NCBI RefSeq assembly: GCF_034470605.1
Contig: NZ_JARGYT010000030.1
Coordinates: 1 to 13,862 of the forward strand
From: Cyrtobacter comes
Lineage (GTDB): Bacteria; Pseudomonadota; Alphaproteobacteria; Rickettsiales; Midichloriaceae
Direction of reading: 5' to 3'
Length of the DNA stretch: 13,862 nt
Of the stretch, positions 1 through 7,362 are shown in pieces. The number at the start of each line of letters is the position of its first letter. The first letter of the stretch is position 1. A program made the position numbers and the translations under genes. Below the pieces are notes generated by a model. That model did no database searches. It was not told where the DNA came from and saw only the letters and a program-made list of their open reading frames with translations.

Positions 1-95
1 AAAACTATCGATGCTTCTGTTTGGCTCTTACCCAACTTTAGAAAATTCATTACTTTTTCTCTTAAATCTACTCGTTGACATCTTTGTCTTTTTTG
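1..95 (-). pseudogene. IS630-like transposase, N-terminal edge (partial)
   Basis: On the minus strand the frame reading down from about position 80 gives VDLREKVMNFLKLGKSQTEA and then SIVF. This resembles the N-terminal helix-turn-helix of IS630-family transposases (pattern DLREK...L..G.S..EA...F). The gene runs out of the window at position 1. This frame has no ATG before the conserved segment: a TGA lies at 98-96 and only Q, K, R and C codons follow. An ATG at 81-79 lies in a neighbouring frame and stops after 17 codons. So either the start is frame-shifted (decayed copy) or translation starts inside, at the Met of EKVMNF. The AT-rich stretch at 96-121 may hold the element's end. The family call rests on about 24 residues only. 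Confidence 0.5.
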
Positions 96-143
96 TCAAG
101 CTATACTATAGTACTGACTATAATTTAACTGCTTTTACTGTAG

Positions 144-205
144 CATTGAGTTAAGTGTCGCAAAATGACTCATTATATAATCATTTTATACAGCTTTAGC
201 TATAT
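144..205 (+). repeat. 62-bp dispersed intergenic repeat, left copy
   Basis: This segment matches the reverse complement of 8027-8088 at 55 of 62 positions with no gap. It contains a 26-base identical block (180-205 region, before the last few bases) and an identical 15-base start. It lies just outside the presumed end of the IS630-like fragment. Both copies are intergenic. Confidence 0.85.
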
Positions 206-554
206 CTATACAGATCTCTGATATTTCTCACAAACCCCTCCCAATGATTCTTAAATTTCGCACATTTAGGCAATTTCCTAACCCTTCTTTTTGCCACTAT
301 CAATAAAATGAGCTGTACACACTTAACAAAACCGCCTTAAAACCCTTTTTATACTTGAACACATATTTTACTCTTACCATCCATAATAGCGGCAAATAAT
401 ACTCGATTCACTTAAAAATTTTGGTAGAGCAATTTTTGATTAAAGAGTTAGAGCCATGTCGTAATCATAGCCAATTCATCACTTCATAAATCAGAGAGAG
501 AGTTATGATATTAACAGAATTTATTGATTGTAAGACCATTTACTCATATTCACC
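206..554. other. non-coding stretch, no gene seen
   Basis: AT-rich, with the plus strand richer in C than in G. I find no credible ORF, RNA gene or recognisable remnant. A short purine run (tcagagagagag) near 490 is the only simple-sequence feature. Confidence 0.5.
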
Positions 555-593
555 ATATTGAATCTGGGAATTAAGAATTCCCAGATTCAATAT
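555..593. terminator. perfect 18-bp hairpin downstream of the large minus-strand gene
   Basis: The arms 555-572 and 576-593 are exact reverse complements, separated by the 3-nt loop aag. The hairpin lies 91 nt beyond the stop codon that ends the minus-strand frame at 684. No T-run follows on the minus strand, so it is not a classical intrinsic terminator. It could still protect a 3' end or act as a factor-assisted terminator. A palindromic repeat element is the alternative. Confidence 0.5.
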
Positions 594-683
594 TTAGATT
601 AAATTTCTGAATTTATCTAGTTATATGACACCAATTGCAATTTACTATAGAGTATAAAAAGTGTTTAGTTATGAGCACAAAAA

Positions 684-1184
684 CTAAATTTGTACACCAC
701 CACATTCTCCAAAGTAAGAACAATCCATCAGATTAGCGGCCAATTCCATACTAATTTCATCTCCACTATTAAGTACATCATAGCTATGTGCATACTTAAA
801 TACATTGCCTGATGTCATTGTTTTTTCCGATACAAGATCAAGTGCTAAACAAACTGCTTTTTTGGAATAGTGATCACCTCTTTTTGAAAACTCTAAATCA
901 AATTCTAGTGGAAAAAAACTAGATGCTCCAAAAAGATCAGAGACAGAAAGAAATGCAACCTCTTTTACAGCAGAGTTTTTAGAGCAATTCTCTTGCCAGT
1001 AAACTATAAAACCCCTCACCCATTTTCCTTGCTTTTCATTATTATCACCCATATTCAATGAACTAGAAATATTGCCATCATTATCATCATGTTTTACACT
1101 AGTTTCGATATCAACATCTGATCCCTCACCAGCTTTTGAAATCTCTTCTCCCTCATCAATAACACTACTTTCATTGAATTTTCC
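684..1184 (-). pseudogene. in-frame continuation of the large repeat protein after an internal TAA
   Basis: After the TAA at 1187-1185 the same frame stays open for 166 codons down to a stop at 684. The first residues (GKFNESSVIDEGEEIS) align with the preceding repeat unit of the upstream protein (GKFEFFSS...NEKSATNEEKEIV). At DNA level 1139-1173 closely matches about 1390-1427. The homology therefore crosses the stop, and the gaps are multiples of three. This part either became untranslated after a nonsense mutation, is reached by readthrough, or is translated alone from the ATG at 1058 (124 residues, MGDNNEKQGKWV...). The end is globular-looking and has several Cys (CSYFGECGG). I recognise no domain. 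Confidence 0.6.
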
Positions 1185-1565
1185 TTACTCAACTGAGGTG
1201 GGAAGTTTAGAAGAATAACTCAAAAACATAGCATTATAGCTAGCTTCCGTATTAGCGCAATATAATCCCTGAGAAATATTTTCCTCAGTTTCAGATTCTG
1301 CATCTACTGCATCCACTGTTGTTGAGCTAGTCAATAATACGTGTGATGCATCATCACTCCCCACATCAGTTTTTACATCAACAGATTTCACAATCTCTTT
1401 TTCCTCATTAGTAGCACTCTTTTCATTTACCCCCTTATCTGATGAGAAAAATTCAAATTTACCATTAGGAAAATAGCGCGCAAACATATTTCTAGCACTA
1501 TACTCATCTTCCGTATTAGCATAAAATGTCTCCTGAGAAATATTCCACTCAGTTTCAGATTTTAC
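1139..1565 (-). repeat. C-terminal 88-codon tandem duplication spanning the TAA
   Basis: The motif ctcagtttcagat occurs at 1284 and 1548, a spacing of 264 nt (88 codons). Further along, the homologous stretches at 1152 and 1404 are 252 nt apart, so an in-frame 12-nt indel separates the two units. The TAA at 1185-1187 lies within the second unit, with homology on both sides of it. Confidence 0.75.
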
Positions 1566-4007
1566 ATCTACTTGCTTCTCCTCCACTACTGAGCTAGTAA
1601 AAAGGCCATATGTACTGCCAATTATAGAACTGGAAAGATCATAGATATAATGAGCAGCTGATCCAATAACTCCACTACTTGAAGCTGTGGAAATTCTATT
1701 ACTATCTAGCGTGAAGCTATCCATTTTTTTGCTATCCTTGAAAGGATTAAAGTACCAGCTCCAAAATCCATCATCCCCATATCCTAATCTATAATACTCA
1801 TTCCTATCATTCCATATATCAGCTATATTCATTGTAACTGTTTCAGCAGCATATGCAGTTGCACCAAGAATTGCATATGGAGCAACTGTTGCACCTAAAA
1901 CACTATAGGTAAGATAGACTGTACCCTGAACTACATATGGTGTTAATACTATACCAGCTCCAAATGTGGCAACATCCAATGTAAAATCAACAGTATTATA
2001 TTTATCATTCTCATCAAGAAGCTTTGGTATACTATGTGTAAGTATAGAGGTAGCACCAGCACCTATAGATACATAAGATAAACCGTTCACAATACCGCTA
2101 TATTTTAGAGGTCTAAATATATTTACAGCTGAAGCGATAGCATTTGAGGTAGATGCAGTAGCTATCAGGCCGTTATTGACGCTTGGTGTTGCCAAAAACT
2201 TGGCATTTGAAGCGATGCCCTTCAGCACATTTGGTGTTATTAAGCAAGTTTGCAGCGTACCTAATGCAAAACTATCCAATGGCGATTTCAGATTATCATC
2301 AGCTAACTGTGATGGGCCATAGTTCAGTGCCTCTATAGCTTCATCTTGAGTTAAAGACGATTTATCAGTTTCTAGCCCTGATACAAATATGTTATGTGAG
2401 CCAGTATAAAACCTAGTTCCTTGAAATGAATATGATTCACCATATATGCTATGGTACAGTGCCTCTATAGCCTCATCTTGAGTTAAAGAAGATTTATCAG
2501 TTTCTAGCCCTGATATAAATATGTTATGTGTTGATAAGCCAGCATAAAACCTAGGTTCTTGAAACAAGTGATCATGTTGTGAATCAAATGACACTAAGCT
2601 CATTTCATTATCGCTACTAATATCATCTCCTTGTTGAGCAAATGACGTTACACTGAAGGATTCCTCATATTGCGCCTCTAGCTCCTCTACTAATTTTATA
2701 TGTTCATTATAGTGAGATGGTCCCTTAGCACGCACAAATGAATCATCATCACTGTCGCTAGCATCAGCATTATCAACTGAATCCAAAGATATACCAATAT
2801 CTAGTCTTTGATCGCTAAAATGCCGTATCAAGCCTTCTCCCGAATCAGGTTGTGGATTATCTGCTCCTTGAGAGTTATCCACACCACCCACCTTATTATC
2901 TGCAAACATAGCATTCTCACTGTAAGACGTATCCTTGCTATCTACCCATGTTATTGCTTTAGGTTTTAGATCCACAACATCTGACTCATTATTATTAACA
3001 ATACTATGAGTTAATATGGATTGAAATTTTTCTTTAGAAGCAATAAGAGCATGACCATTACGCAATGTAGCATGTATATTATCACTATCCAAAATAGATT
3101 TAGGAAGATCATCTATTTTTTCTCCAAACAAATAACCATTAACTATTTGATTTACAACACTATTATCAAGTTGACTGGCTGTATTATACTGATTTCCAGT
3201 ATACACCATAACTTGCATGTTATTTACCTCCTGTGCACTTACTGTATAATCATTAGCACTAACTGTAACCCACTCTCCATTATCAATTTCTTGACGCACT
3301 GGTATATTTTCTGTTGATCTATAGATAGCACTCTCTGTTTCTATAATAGCCTCCCCCACCTGGCCATCACCATCTATCCATTTTACTTCATCCGCTGTTA
3401 GATCTGCAGATATGGTACCTTCCTCAGAACCAATATAAATCTCTTTAGGATCAACAACACTAGGAATAGATTTAAGTTCTGGCTTAGCAACAGATTCATC
3501 AGAGATATGGAAAGAATCCAATTTCTCTATTAAAGATTCCATTTCTTGATTGCTAACAGATATATTACTTAATGATTGTGCTTCTACATTCCCTAGAAGA
3601 GCCACATCTATATTCTTTATTTCTGTAGTATTATGCTTTGTACTTATTGTAGAACCATTTAATAAGTTATGTACAATCTTTTCTAAATCCAAAAATTTGG
3701 CATTTTTTAGTTTTGGATCTTGATTTAGCACATTAAACAATAATCTCTGAAACCCATCTAGTCTTGGTTGATCCATAGTAGCCAAGTCTAGATTTAACCT
3801 GCTTAGCAACAAATTTATTAAGTGCTGAATATGTTTTTCATATAGATCAAAGTAGATTTTTGAGCTATCTTTAAGCTCTTCTATGAGCTTAAGCGACTTA
3901 TAATTCTTTAATGAATCGCCCATTCTTTTTATAGCTCTACGGTTATCACTTACCCTACTCTTCAGTCTATGTTTAAAGTCGTTGTTTTGCAATTTACTAT
4001 CTTTCAT
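1185..4007 (-). CDS. very large repeat-bearing protein of unknown function (940 aa, probably truncated)
   Basis: I do not recognise this protein. Residues 1-125 are charged and helical, with coiled-coil-like Leu spacing (KSLKLIEELKDSSKIYFDLY). Residues about 130-475 are acidic, rich in Ser, Asp and Asn, and look disordered. Residues about 478-559 hold two copies of a 44-46-residue unit sharing LETDKSSLTQDEAIEAL. Residues about 636-657 and 676-722 are hydrophobic, rich in Gly, Ala and Thr, and could insert in a membrane. From about 815 an 88-residue unit starts (SETEWNISQETFYANTE), and a second copy (SETEENISQGLYCANTE) begins about 88 residues later; the TAA falls inside that copy. There is no N-terminal signal peptide and no Shine-Dalgarno. 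It diverges from fmt across about 330 nt. Size, repeats and lack of homology would fit a secreted or host-facing protein; that is inference. Confidence 0.8.
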   Translation of the reverse strand: MKDSKLQNNDFKHRLKSRVSDNRRAIKRMGDSLKNYKSLKLIEELKDSSKIYFDLYEKHIQHLINLLLSRLNLDLATMDQPRLDGFQRLLFNVLNQDPKLKNAKFLDLEKIVHNLLNGSTISTKHNTTEIKNIDVALLGNVEAQSLSNISVSNQEMESLIEKLDSFHISDESVAKPELKSIPSVVDPKEIYIGSEEGTISADLTADEVKWIDGDGQVGEAIIETESAIYRSTENIPVRQEIDNGEWVTVSANDYTVSAQEVNNMQVMVYTGNQYNTASQLDNSVVNQIVNGYLFGEKIDDLPKSILDSDNIHATLRNGHALIASKEKFQSILTHSIVNNNESDVVDLKPKAITWVDSKDTSYSENAMFADNKVGGVDNSQGADNPQPDSGEGLIRHFSDQRLDIGISLDSVDNADASDSDDDSFVRAKGPSHYNEHIKLVEELEAQYEESFSVTSFAQQGDDISSDNEMSLVSFDSQHDHLFQEPRFYAGLSTHNIFISGLETDKSSLTQDEAIEALYHSIYGESYSFQGTRFYTGSHNIFVSGLETDKSSLTQDEAIEALNYGPSQLADDNLKSPLDSFALGTLQTCLITPNVLKGIASNAKFLATPSVNNGLIATASTSNAIASAVNIFRPLKYSGIVNGLSYVSIGAGATSILTHSIPKLLDENDKYNTVDFTLDVATFGAGIVLTPYVVQGTVYLTYSVLGATVAPYAILGATAYAAETVTMNIADIWNDRNEYYRLGYGDDGFWSWYFNPFKDSKKMDSFTLDSNRISTASSSGVIGSAAHYIYDLSSSIIGSTYGLFTSSVVEEKQVDVKSETEWNISQETFYANTEDEYSARNMFARYFPNGKFEFFSSDKGVNEKSATNEEKEIVKSVDVKTDVGSDDASHVLLTSSTTVDAVDAESETEENISQGLYCANTEASYNAMFLSYSSKLPTSVE
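2330..2575 (-). repeat. 132-nt tandem duplication inside the large minus-strand gene
   Basis: The string cctctatag starts at 2330 and again at 2462, a 132-nt period, and the sequence that follows is nearly identical for about 70 nt. The protein gains two copies of NIF(I/V)SGLETDKSS followed by LTQDEAIEAL. The copies differ by a two-residue indel (GLSTHN against GSHN) and a few substitutions, so the duplication looks young. Confidence 0.85.
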
Positions 4008-4170
4008 TATAGATAAAATCTAACCAATCTTGTTCTCTTTAGTATGTATTACACGTATATGATTAGCGCATTTACTATGAATTCATTACGTTAATCCTAT
4101 CCATTACCACAGATCACTAGCACATCATCTGATCTACCAGTAATCAATATATTACACTAGTTTGCCGTGG

Positions 4171-4193
4171 TAATCAATCAAAACAATTGATTA
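4171..4193. promoter_or_regulatory. 8-bp inverted repeat in the divergent intergenic region
   Basis: The arms taatcaat (4171-4178) and attgatta (4186-4193) flank a 7-nt loop. They lie between the start of the large minus-strand gene and fmt, just before a possible fmt promoter. A second, wider inverted pair (attaccac 4103-4110 and gtggtaat 4167-4174) encloses the segment. These could be operators, but AT-rich DNA produces such pairs by chance. Confidence 0.25.
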
Positions 4194-4204
4194 ATTTTGT
4201 TTAA

Positions 4205-4233
4205 TTGCTTGATATATGGAGTGTTAATATATG
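4205..4233 (+). promoter_or_regulatory. possible sigma-70 promoter for fmt
   Basis: TTGCTT (4205-4210), a 17-nt spacer and TATATG (4228-4233) fit a -35/-10 pair. The leader to the fmt ATG would be about 100 nt. A weaker alternative is TTGATT (4282-4287) with TATAAG (4303-4308), spaced 15 nt. The rest of 4008-4338 shows no gene. Confidence 0.35.
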
Positions 4234-4338
4234 TAAGAAACCCACATCTTATATATTATCCATTCTTAAAAATTATTTATATTGATTAGAGCATGTGTGT
4301 TATATAAGTGTGGTGTGCGGTAATTAGCTATATATTAT

Positions 4339-5259
4339 ATGAGAACTGTTTTCATGGGGTCTTCGGATTTTTCGTTACCCGCTCTAAAAGCCATATATGA
4401 AAGTAACCATGAACTTTTAGCAGTGTGCACAAAACCTCCAAGTGTTGCTGGTAGAGGTATGAAATTGGCAAAAAATGAAGTTTATGAGTTTTGTGAGGAG
4501 CATAAAATTCTTGTACTTTCTCCAAAAAATCTACGTGATGAGAAAACTCTATTTTTACTTGAATCTTTCAAGCTAGATGTTATCGCTGTCTGTTCATATG
4601 GGCTCATATTACCTTTGAACGTGCTAAATATGCCTAAATATGGATGTATTAATATTCATCCTTCAAACCTTCCAATGTGGAGAGGAGCTGATCCAATAAG
4701 AAGGACTATAATGTCTGGTGATAAAAAGAGCGCAGTTTGCATAATGAAAATGGATGAAGGCTTAGATACCGGTGATGTGTTCTTAAAAAAAGAATTAGAT
4801 TTAAATGATAAGGATTCATACAGTCTTCTCTTATCTAATATGGCTATAATTGGTGCAGATGCCCTAATTGAAGCAATGGAGATATTGAGTAACGGTACTG
4901 CAGTATATGAGAAACAAAGTACAGAAGGTGTTTCATATGCCGATAAATTATCCAGTGAAGAAGAGGTAATAAATTGGAATGATTATGTAGTGAGTATACA
5001 TAATAAAATAAGAGCCCTAAGCCCAAGACCTGGAGCATATTTTAAATATTTAGGGGAGCAAATCAAAATATTGGAATCTAATTATATTGAAACTAGTCAT
5101 AAGCACAAGTTTGGGACTATAATAGATGAGAACCTATCTATAGCGTGTGAAGGTGGTATATTGATACCAGAATTATTGCAAAGACAAGGTAGAAAGGTCA
5201 TATATAGGGATGCCTTTTTAAGAGGATTTAACGTGGAGAGAGGTATAGTTATTAGTTAG
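4339..5259 (+). CDS. fmt: methionyl-tRNA formyltransferase
   Basis: This cytoplasmic enzyme transfers a formyl group from 10-formyl-tetrahydrofolate to Met on initiator tRNA, so that translation starts with fMet. Visible signatures are the N-terminal Rossmann start (RTVFMGSSDFSLPAL), the tRNA-contacting loop (VAGRGMKL, about 36-43), the catalytic block INIHPSNLPMWRGADPIRR, and MDEGLDTGDVF. Asn105, His107 and Asp143 have the same spacing as the catalytic Asn108, His110 and Asp146 of the E. coli enzyme. The C-terminal domain has the usual VHNKIRALSPRPGAY-type segment (here VSIHNKIRALSPRPGAY). At 306 residues it is of normal length. There is no Shine-Dalgarno; the ATG is fixed by the conserved N-terminus. 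Its usual neighbour def is not in the window. It converges on the flgD-like gene with a 29-nt gap. Confidence 0.97.
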   Translation: MRTVFMGSSDFSLPALKAIYESNHELLAVCTKPPSVAGRGMKLAKNEVYEFCEEHKILVLSPKNLRDEKTLFLLESFKLDVIAVCSYGLILPLNVLNMPKYGCINIHPSNLPMWRGADPIRRTIMSGDKKSAVCIMKMDEGLDTGDVFLKKELDLNDKDSYSLLLSNMAIIGADALIEAMEILSNGTAVYEKQSTEGVSYADKLSSEEEVINWNDYVVSIHNKIRALSPRPGAYFKYLGEQIKILESNYIETSHKHKFGTIIDENLSIACEGGILIPELLQRQGRKVIYRDAFLRGFNVERGIVIS

Positions 5260-5288
5260 TTTGCCCTCGTGATTAATTTATAACCTAC

Positions 5289-6035
5289 CTACGAACCAGA
5301 GCTTCCATATTCGTATGTTTTCTTTGCTCTTTTGACCTTATTAGTATCTAAAAAGCTAGGATTCATTACACTTTCAATTGATGAAACTTCAATCTGCTTA
5401 CCACCAGCAACTATATAATATGTTTTCTTTTTTGAATTAGGATCCTGTTTGTATTCTATAAAATCTGCTTGCACATAAGAATGTGAATTTTCTGTTAGAT
5501 CTGTCTCACCAGATTTTATTATAAAATTGAGATCGCCATTAGTATAGGTGGCCGATTTCATTATATCATCTGTAATAGTAATAAAACCGTTATCAAATTT
5601 ACAACTTTCTTCGTGAATAATATTCCCAGCATTATCAAAAATGGTCACCCTCTCATCGCCATTAAGGCTACCATCCAGCTTTATTAAGGCCTTACCATTA
5701 TAAAAAGTTAATTTATTGTCTTTAATTGCAACAGGCTTACCAAGTAGCCCAATAACACCAGCAAAACTATTTGCTTCAGACATACCATGCATTAACTTTC
5801 CCATCTGAATATCTTGGTTCATTTTCATAAATAGCATTATCGATTCATAGAGATTCTTACTGCTATTATTCTGCCCCTCTAAAACGTTTACATTTTTTGC
5901 TTCTGCAACCATAAGCTTTAACAACCCTTCATTAAATTCGGTCATTTTATCTATTACATCCGCATTACTACCAATCCCCCCCATACCCTTTCCTGAATAA
6001 GCTGAAGGTTTATTATTATCTGTAGCAGAAACCAT
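5289..6035 (-). CDS. flgD: FlgD-like flagellar hook-capping protein
   Basis: FlgD caps the growing flagellar hook and guides polymerisation of FlgE outside the cell. Residues 34-102 follow the family pattern: FNEGLLKLMVAEAKNVNVLE resembles FLxLLVAQLKNQDPLxP, then an amphipathic helix (YESIMLFMKMNQDIQMGKLM), then a block ending VIGLLGKPV, like the SLIGKxV motif. Beta-rich sequence follows. Near the end GGKQIEVSSIESV resembles the closing segment of alphaproteobacterial FlgD. The usual NQDP is replaced by NVNV, so the protein is divergent. It starts 5 nt after the fliK-like stop, so the two are probably co-transcribed. No flgE follows: fmt converges 29 nt downstream. The rest of the flagellar system cannot be judged from this window. 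Confidence 0.72.
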   Translation of the reverse strand: MVSATDNNKPSAYSGKGMGGIGSNADVIDKMTEFNEGLLKLMVAEAKNVNVLEGQNNSSKNLYESIMLFMKMNQDIQMGKLMHGMSEANSFAGVIGLLGKPVAIKDNKLTFYNGKALIKLDGSLNGDERVTIFDNAGNIIHEESCKFDNGFITITDDIMKSATYTNGDLNFIIKSGETDLTENSHSYVQADFIEYKQDPNSKKKTYYIVAGGKQIEVSSIESVMNPSFLDTNKVKRAKKTYEYGSSGS

Positions 6036-6040
6036 AGTAT

Positions 6041-7096
6041 CTAAACCATTATATCAAGCAAAATAGCAACTGGTGACATCTTATATCCGATATATGAAGC
6101 AGAATCATTGTCAAAGATACTTTCATCAAAATCTAGCTCTAATTCATAAGAGCTCCACTGAAATTTATTTCTCTCACCATCCTTATTATGGGAATTATCA
6201 TTAGTAAACTCTACATTTATTCCATTAAATCCCAATTCTCTTAAGATATCTTCGATACCTGGTTTTTGGCTTTCTAGCTCTCTGATATCACGTATATTAG
6301 GAACAATTACCCTTAAATCTAGATTATTACCCAAATCACTAGACATCTCTACAGTAATTTCCCCCAATGATTTATGCTCTAACCTAAACTTAGTGCTCTT
6401 ATGTTCTGAGCAACCAAGAAGCAAGTCCGCCTTTTTAAATATTATTGAATCAGGAACTATAAGCTTTTCAGTAAGCGATAAATCATGACGCTTGCCATCA
6501 GTAGTATAAATACAAATAGACTCCTCTATCTTTTCTTCATATTTATTTAAGAGATCTTGGCTATCTAGCTCTATCGCCACTTTAGCATTAGGAGCTTGGT
6601 GCGACGTTAATATCTGTATACTATTCCAAGAAAATGAGGGTATAAAATCTTTATTTATTACAAGCTGCCTATCATCAATCGATGAATAAAAACGATTACT
6701 ATCAGGATTAGGGAGCCAATCACAATCGTTATTAGGTTTTACCTGGTTAACAACATCACATTTCTTATTATCTCCCGCCATCAAATAAAGGAAAGGGTTT
6801 TCATTTGCAACAATATTAATACTAGTGGCTTTATTAACATCATAGATTGTATTTAAACTAGTACCGCCATCTTCGTTTATAAGATCCTCAACCACTAAAT
6901 TTATCTGCACATTTTGTATTAATGTTTTGTTATCCAATGAGGCTGAAGTGCATGTATCTTTTATATTATCTACCATTAATGAAGAAAAATCTGTCCCGAG
7001 ATCAATTTTTTCATCAACACAAACAGCATCTATTGTAGCACCACGCTTTGCAGCAATACCAGAACCATCAATAATTAAAAAACTACTACCACTCAT
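6041..7096 (-). CDS. fliK: FliK-like flagellar hook-length control protein
   Basis: FliK is exported during hook growth, measures hook length and switches the export apparatus from hook to filament substrates. Residues about 237-298 fit the C-terminal Flg_hook domain: FRLEHKSLGEITVEMSS, then hydrophobic alternation in LDLRVIVP, a helix with LESQKPGIEDILRELGF, and INVEF. This matches the usual scheme of 'L.P..LG.v.v', a middle strand, and 'LR..L...G'. Residues 1-230 are low in similarity to anything I know and Asn/Asp-rich, as the N-terminal ruler part of FliK proteins normally is. At 351 residues it is within the family range. The fliK-flgD order is common in flagellar operons. A weak call on its own; the pairing with FlgD strengthens it. 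Only 23 nt separate its start from a plus-strand ORF. Confidence 0.7.
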   Translation of the reverse strand: MSGSSFLIIDGSGIAAKRGATIDAVCVDEKIDLGTDFSSLMVDNIKDTCTSASLDNKTLIQNVQINLVVEDLINEDGGTSLNTIYDVNKATSINIVANENPFLYLMAGDNKKCDVVNQVKPNNDCDWLPNPDSNRFYSSIDDRQLVINKDFIPSFSWNSIQILTSHQAPNAKVAIELDSQDLLNKYEEKIEESICIYTTDGKRHDLSLTEKLIVPDSIIFKKADLLLGCSEHKSTKFRLEHKSLGEITVEMSSDLGNNLDLRVIVPNIRDIRELESQKPGIEDILRELGFNGINVEFTNDNSHNKDGERNKFQWSSYELELDFDESIFDNDSASYIGYKMSPVAILLDIMV

Positions 7097-7119
7097 TTAG
7101 ATATAAGCTACACTCAAGG

Positions 7120-7362
7120 ATGACTGATAAACTAGCAATAATAGCACTCCTAATCAGTAAAACCCTTATCATAATATATATGAGTGCATTCCTATTTACA
7201 AGTCAACCTAGTTATATACTGTTATTTTATTTAATTTGGAAAAACTTCTTATTGATGAAAGAGTTTATTGGATTATATTTCTCATTAATTATTAAGTTAA
7301 ACCATAATGCAGATGAGGTTAATGAGAGGATTCTTGATTTTTTTATACATCTTACTTCCTAA
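7120..7362 (+). CDS. small hydrophobic ORF (80 aa), doubtful
   Basis: The frame encodes two likely membrane segments (about residues 5-26 and 31-58) and a short polar tail. Its start is only 23 nt from the divergent fliK-like start. Its last 56 nt overlap the dsbA-like gene in another frame, and the possible dsbA promoter lies within it. An AAGG touches the ATG directly, too close to be a ribosome-binding site. AT-rich spacers readily give hydrophobic ORFs, so it may not be a gene. Confidence 0.3.
   Translation: MTDKLAIIALLISKTLIIIYMSAFLFTSQPSYILLFYLIWKNFLLMKEFIGLYFSLIIKLNHNADEVNERILDFFIHLTS
7252..7279 (+). promoter_or_regulatory. possible promoter of the dsbA-like gene
   Basis: TTGATG (7252-7257), a 16-nt spacer and TATATT (7274-7279) resemble a sigma-70 promoter. 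Transcription would begin about 20 nt before the ATG at 7307. Confidence 0.35.

Noticed and set aside
2851..2883. TTATCCACA (2875-2883) and a near-match TGTGGATTAT (2851-2860), like a pair of DnaA boxes
   Set aside because: Both lie inside the coding sequence of the large gene, with no AT-rich unwinding region or origin-type genes nearby. Two sites are not enough for an origin.
3021..3317. 98-codon plus-strand frame inside the large minus-strand gene
   Set aside because: It is antisense to the repeat protein, rich in Ile, Asn and Tyr without domain structure, and has no promoter or ribosome-binding site.
4159..5270. tagtttgcc occurring on both sides of fmt (about 4159 and 5257) as possible direct repeats from an insertion
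   Set aside because: Only nine bases are identical and one copy overlaps the fmt stop codon. fmt is a core gene with no sign of transfer.
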